A DNA stretch of 51,147 nucleotides from Synechococcus sp. AG-679-C18 (GTDB lineage: Bacteria; Cyanobacteriota; Cyanobacteriia; PCC-6307; Cyanobiaceae): contig QCUL01000017.1 in the NCBI GenBank assembly GCA_003210755.1, positions 1-51,147 on the forward strand, in the 5' to 3' direction. The translations under genes and the position numbers were made by a program. The notes beneath the pieces were generated by a model that saw nothing but the letters and a program-made list of their open reading frames with translations, ran no database searches and had not been told where the DNA came from. Every line of letters starts with the position of its first letter. Positions within the stretch are counted from its first letter, which is position 1. Positions 47,437-51,147 of this stretch are shown piece by piece.

Positions 47437-47933
47437 TGTCTGAATATCATATATTTTTGAATTGTAAAAGAGACTATTGCCAGGCAAGGAATCAAGGCAG
47501 CTGCTGCAAGATTTCTGTTCATACCTAAGGCTTTGCCTGCTTCGATTCCTCCTGCATTAAGGAGCCACAGTGCCGTCATCAATATCAGATACCGCAACAG
47601 TGGTTGATGATGACGGAGCCCTTTTGCTCGAAACACCAACTTCCCATAAATTGTGTAGCCAAGGCATGCATTAACAACTTGGCTGATCAGCGTGGCAATC
47701 GTGACAGTGACCACGCTGGTGGCCAAGAGGCATTGCAACACCACATTGGTTAACAGCACATTAAGGATGCCGGCAGCTCCGAAGCGGCGTTTCTGGCCAC
47801 TGCTGCTGCGTGGTTGATTCTTGTGATCTACTCGATTAATTGCACTGTGCCCCTTTTGCCTCAGGGCAGAAGGGGCATTTGTCTCGGCAGTTGCCAGTTG
47901 GTCGTTTGGTGGCTGTTGCTGCTGACTGTGCAA
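47433..47933 (-). CDS. GtrA-family membrane protein
   Basis: The 166-aa product has a polar ~48-residue N-terminal extension, then four membrane segments typical of GtrA proteins (FGAAGILNVLLTNVVLQCLL, IATLISQVVNACLGYTIYGK, LLRYLILMTALWLLNAGGIE, LIPCLAIVSFTIQKYMIF). GtrA proteins are thought to flip polyprenyl-linked sugars. The stop overlaps the GT2 start (ATGA). It lies 12 bases after tkt on the same strand. The internal ATG/GTG start is uncertain, given the low-complexity N-terminus. Confidence 0.88.
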   Translation of the reverse strand: MHSQQQQPPNDQLATAETNAPSALRQKGHSAINRVDHKNQPRSSSGQKRRFGAAGILNVLLTNVVLQCLLATSVVTVTIATLISQVVNACLGYTIYGKLVFRAKGLRHHQPLLRYLILMTALWLLNAGGIEAGKALGMNRNLAAAALIPCLAIVSFTIQKYMIFRQ

Positions 47934-47945
47934 TGAGACTTGCCT

Positions 47946-49955
47946 TCAGGCCAGCAGAGCCTTCGATTTAGCTACCACGTTTTCCACGGTGAAGCCAAAC
48001 TTCTCCATGCAGGTGCCGCCGGGGGCCGAAGCACCAAAGCGATTCATGGTGACGCTGTCGCCATCTAGGCCGATAAAACGATGCCAGCCGAAGGATTCTG
48101 CAGCTTCCACCACGATGCGCTTCCGTACGGCATTGGGGAGCACGTCTTCCTTGTAGCTATCGCTCTGCTCATCGAACAGTTCCACGCAGGGCATGGACAC
48201 GACCCGCACTTTTTTACCCTCTGTCGTCAGCTGCTTTGCGGCTTGTACGCAGAGGTCGAGCTCTGTGCCGGTGCCGATCAGGATGAGCTCAGGTGTGCCT
48301 GCGCAATCTTCGAGGATGTAACCGCCATGGGCCACCTTGTCGATTGCGGAATTGGCTTGATTGGCCATTCCCTGGCGGCTGAGGCAAAGAGCACTGGGGC
48401 GATTGCGGTTCTCGATTGCAAGTTTGTAAGCGCCACTGGTCTCGTTCCCATCGCCAGGGCGGAATACCAGCATTCCAGGCATGGCGCGCAGCGATGGGAT
48501 CGTCTCGACCGGCTGGTGAGTGGGTCCGTCTTCTCCGACACCGATCGAATCATGGGTGAGAACGTAGATCACACCAAGCATGCTCAGCGCTGAGAGGCGC
48601 ATGGAGCCGCGCATGTAGTCGGCAAACACCAAGAAGGTGCCGCCATAGGGGATCAAGCCGCTGTTGTGGTATGCGATGCCATTGAGCACCGCAGCCATCG
48701 CATGTTCGCGAACGCCGAAATGGAGATAACGCTTTTCAGGAGTTTCGGGTTGATAAGAGCCAGTTTCTCCAGCGATATCGGTGTAATTGGAGTGGGTAAG
48801 GTCAGCGGATCCGCCGATCAATTCGGGCAGGTTGGCGCCCAGTGCGCCAAGACAGATCTGAGAGTGCTTGCGAGTGGCAAGTCCCTTGTCGTCTGGGGTG
48901 TAGGTGGGAAGCGACTTGTCCCAGCCCTGTGGGAGTTCGCCGCGCAGCATGCGCTCAAACTCTGCAGCTTCGCTGGGGTACTTGCTGCGGTAAGCAGCTA
49001 GAGCTTCATTCCACTCGGCTTCCTGCGTGGCGCCACGGTCAACAGCCTTGCGGTATTGGTCGTACGACTCTTGAGGAATCTCGAAGTGGCCGTATGTCCA
49101 GCCCAGTTGTTTGCGCGTGAGTTCAGCCTCTTCCTCTCCAAGAGCAGAGCCGTGAACGCCAGCGGTATCGCTCTTGTTTGGTGAGCCATACCCAATGGTG
49201 GTAGTCACCTTGATAATTGATGGCCTGTCTGTAACCCCCTTTGCTGTCTCAATCGCATTTGCAATGGCGTCGAGGTCGGTATTGCCGTCAGCTACGTGTT
49301 GCACATGCCAGCCGTAGGCTTCGTAGCGCTTCAGGACGTCTTCGGTGAAGGACACATCGGTGCGGCCATCGATGGTGATGTGATTGTCGTCATAGAGGGC
49401 GATCAATTTGCCCAACTTGAGGTGACCGGCAAGTGAGGCGGCCTCTGATGCCACCCCTTCCTGGTTACAGCCGTCACCCATGATGACGTAGGTGAAGTGA
49501 TCAACAACTTTGGCGTCTGGTTTATTGAATTTGGCGCCAAGGTGGGATTCAGCAATCGCCAGACCAACGGCATTGGAGATTCCTGCTCCCAGAGGGCCTG
49601 CCGTCACCTCGATGCCTGGAGTCTCAAACGTTTCCGGATGCCCTGGTGTTTTCGAGCCCCACTGACGGAATTGTTTGATGTCATCCATGGTCACCGAGTC
49701 GTAGCCGGTGAGGTGGAGCAAGGCGTACACCAACATGCAGCCGTGTCCTGCAGAAAGCACAAACCGATCACGGTTGAACCACTTTGGATTCTTGGGATTG
49801 TGCTTTAGAAATTTATCCCACAAGGTATATCCCATCGGTGCGCAGCCCATGGGTAATCCAGGGTGCCCGCTATTGGATTTATTAACGGCGTCTACGGCCA
49901 GCATGCGGATGCTGTTCACGCAGAGCGTATCGAGGGAAGCGGTTGCGGCGGCCAT
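47946..49955 (-). CDS. tkt: Transketolase
   Basis: The 669-aa enzyme exchanges two-carbon units in the Calvin cycle and pentose phosphate pathway, using thiamine pyrophosphate. It shows [30 protein letters not shown], the TPP motif [36 protein letters not shown] (spanning residues ~154-189), and [16 protein letters not shown]. It fits full length with ATG at 49955. TPP dependence makes its vicinity to riboswitch-controlled thiC noteworthy. Confidence 0.97.
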   Translation of the reverse strand: MAAATASLDTLCVNSIRMLAVDAVNKSNSGHPGLPMGCAPMGYTLWDKFLKHNPKNPKWFNRDRFVLSAGHGCMLVYALLHLTGYDSVTMDDIKQFRQWGSKTPGHPETFETPGIEVTAGPLGAGISNAVGLAIAESHLGAKFNKPDAKVVDHFTYVIMGDGCNQEGVASEAASLAGHLKLGKLIALYDDNHITIDGRTDVSFTEDVLKRYEAYGWHVQHVADGNTDLDAIANAIETAKGVTDRPSIIKVTTTIGYGSPNKSDTAGVHGSALGEEEAELTRKQLGWTYGHFEIPQESYDQYRKAVDRGATQEAEWNEALAAYRSKYPSEAAEFERMLRGELPQGWDKSLPTYTPDDKGLATRKHSQICLGALGANLPELIGGSADLTHSNYTDIAGETGSYQPETPEKRYLHFGVREHAMAAVLNGIAYHNSGLIPYGGTFLVFADYMRGSMRLSALSMLGVIYVLTHDSIGVGEDGPTHQPVETIPSLRAMPGMLVFRPGDGNETSGAYKLAIENRNRPSALCLSRQGMANQANSAIDKVAHGGYILEDCAGTPELILIGTGTELDLCVQAAKQLTTEGKKVRVVSMPCVELFDEQSDSYKEDVLPNAVRKRIVVEAAESFGWHRFIGLDGDSVTMNRFGASAPGGTCMEKFGFTVENVVAKSKALLA

Positions 49956-49998
49956 GGATAAGAGAGGGGGAATGAAGGAGAAATGCGCTGAGTCTGGA

Positions 49999-51147
49999 TT
50001 AGCTCATGCGACGGAAGGCAAGGCAGACGTTGTGACCGCCGAAGCCGAAGGAGTTGGACAGCACTGTTCCCAGTGTTAGTTCACGAGCTGTATTCGGAAC
50101 AATATCCAGATCACATTCGGGATCCGGATTGGTGTAGTTGATGGTGGGTGGCACGACACCATGACCTAGTGCAAGCACGCAGGCCACAGCTTCGATGCCG
50201 CCTGAACCACCCAGAAGGTGCCCAGTCATCGACTTGGTTGAACTCACAGGAATGTCTTTGGCATGACTGCCTAAAGCGCTCTTGATCGCTGCGGTTTCGT
50301 TGCTGTCGTTTGCAGGCGTGCTTGTGCCGTGGGCGTTGACATAGTCCACGCTCTCAGCTGCAATTCCACCATCTTCAAGAGCGAGGCGGATGGCAGCGGC
50401 GCCACCGACTCCACCTGGGGTCGGAGAAGTGATGTGGTGCGCATCACAAGTGGTGCCGTAGCCAACAATTTCGGCCAAGACATTGGCACCTCTTGACTCG
50501 GCGTGGCTGAGGGTCTCAAGGACCAAGATCCCCGAGCCCTCTCCGATCACGAATCCATCCCTGTTTTTGTCAAAAGGGCGGCTGGCGCTTGCGGGATCGT
50601 CGTTTCGGAATGAGAGTGCTTTTGCACAGCTACACCGAGTGGGGTGATGGCTGATTCGGCACCGCCGCAAATCATCACGTCGGCTTTGCCTAACTGCAGA
50701 AGCTGAAAGGCATCACCAATCGCATTGGAGCCAGCTGCACAGGCAGTAGCCACAGCGGAACTAGGCCCTTTAGCTCCTAAGGCGATCGCGGCTAACCCTG
50801 TTGCCATGTTTGGAATCATCATCGGCACCGTGAAGGGGCTGACGCGACCTGGGGCTTTGTCCTTCAAAACATGCGCCTGGGTTTCCATCATGAGCAGTCC
50901 GCCCACTCCGGAGCCGATACTGACGCCAATGCGGTGAGCATTGGCATCAGTAATCGTGAGGCCTGCGTTGGCGAGGGCCTGTTTCGCTGCCACCACTCCA
51001 AACTTGCAGAATCGATCCCAGCGCTTGGCCTCTTTGGGTTCAATGAACCCGGTTGGATCAAAGTTCTTGACTTCGGCTGCGAAGCGACAAGCGTGCTGAC
51101 TTGCGTCAAACAAGGTGATCGCCTCGACGCCGTTCTTTCCGGAGGTC
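49999..51147 (-). pseudogene. fabF: fabF (beta-ketoacyl-ACP synthase II), frameshifted and cut by window edge
   Basis: KAS II elongates acyl chains in fatty acid synthesis. The N-terminal part (right edge to ~50630) shows [14 protein letters not shown] with the catalytic Cys and ends at [13 protein letters not shown]. The C-terminal part (~50630 to 49999) shows [20 protein letters not shown], the catalytic His regions [12 protein letters not shown] and [15 protein letters not shown], and NSFGFGGHN. They are in different frames. The family reads GVAGFASAKALSF here, whereas this sequence has only two bases between the GVA and AKALS codons: about 10 bases are missing near 50625-50628. The start lies beyond 51147. 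KAS II is normally essential, so sequence error is a real possibility. Confidence 0.85.

Overview
The window looks like a chromosomal segment of a marine picocyanobacterium of the Synechococcus/Cyanobium type. The basis is the gene content: a cyanobacterial-style thiC with a TPP riboswitch, mreBCD next to ssb, ruvB next to smpB, egtB/egtD with two small partner proteins, and tkt next to fabF. Genes are tightly packed with many 4-base start/stop overlaps, GC is moderate, and a few GCGATCGC (HIP1-type) octamers occur, for example near 6984, 16769 and 50782. No photosystem gene lies in the window, so the assignment is an inference. No rRNA, tRNA or CRISPR array was seen.

Layout. 1-5.4 kb: minus-strand operon of an RND efflux adaptor, an RND pump and an alpha/beta hydrolase. 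6.2-7.8 kb: a urea transporter fused to calcium-binding EF-hands. 7.9-15.5 kb: a decayed mobile element inserted into mutY, between the codons for its catalytic-glutamate motif. It contains a large serine integrase whose catalytic Ser is Phe, a broken primase-helicase, a broken terminase-small-subunit-like gene, an AT-rich intact sulfotransferase and a broken small resolvase. It also supplies a replacement 5' end that restores mutY. 15.3-18.0 kb: mutY, a PfkB-family sugar kinase and peptide deformylase, all overlapping. 18.1-21.3 kb: a glutamine-synthetase-like enzyme, and divergently a small membrane protein with a sodium:solute symporter.

21.2-24.4 kb: tsaE and ahcY (divergent), a DedA protein and ssb. 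24.5-28.1 kb: mreB, mreC, mreD and a solute-binding lipoprotein. 28.2-30.9 kb: an OmpR-type response regulator, lysS and a small conserved protein. 30.9-33.9 kb: the egtB-egtD ergothioneine-type cluster. 33.9-36.0 kb: a degenerate membrane Ser/Thr kinase. 36.0-40.5 kb: smpB, then ruvB and a coupled chain of TPR, M20 peptidase, small membrane and HEAT-repeat genes. 40.5-42.1 kb: TPP riboswitch and thiC. 42.2-47.9 kb: an AT-rich surface-glycan-type insert (decayed GT-C membrane protein, large polytopic membrane protein, GT2 transferase, GtrA flippase-like protein). 47.9-51.1 kb: tkt and a fabF that runs off the right edge and carries a frameshift.

The most notable story is the mutY element. The recombination core is the DNA encoding E-V-M-L of the MutY active site. 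The element reconstitutes the gene with its own diverged N-terminus, and every mobility gene has since acquired lesions, so the insertion appears locked. Several lesions lie in homopolymers and one is in the normally essential fabF, so sequencing or assembly error must be excluded before biological conclusions are drawn.
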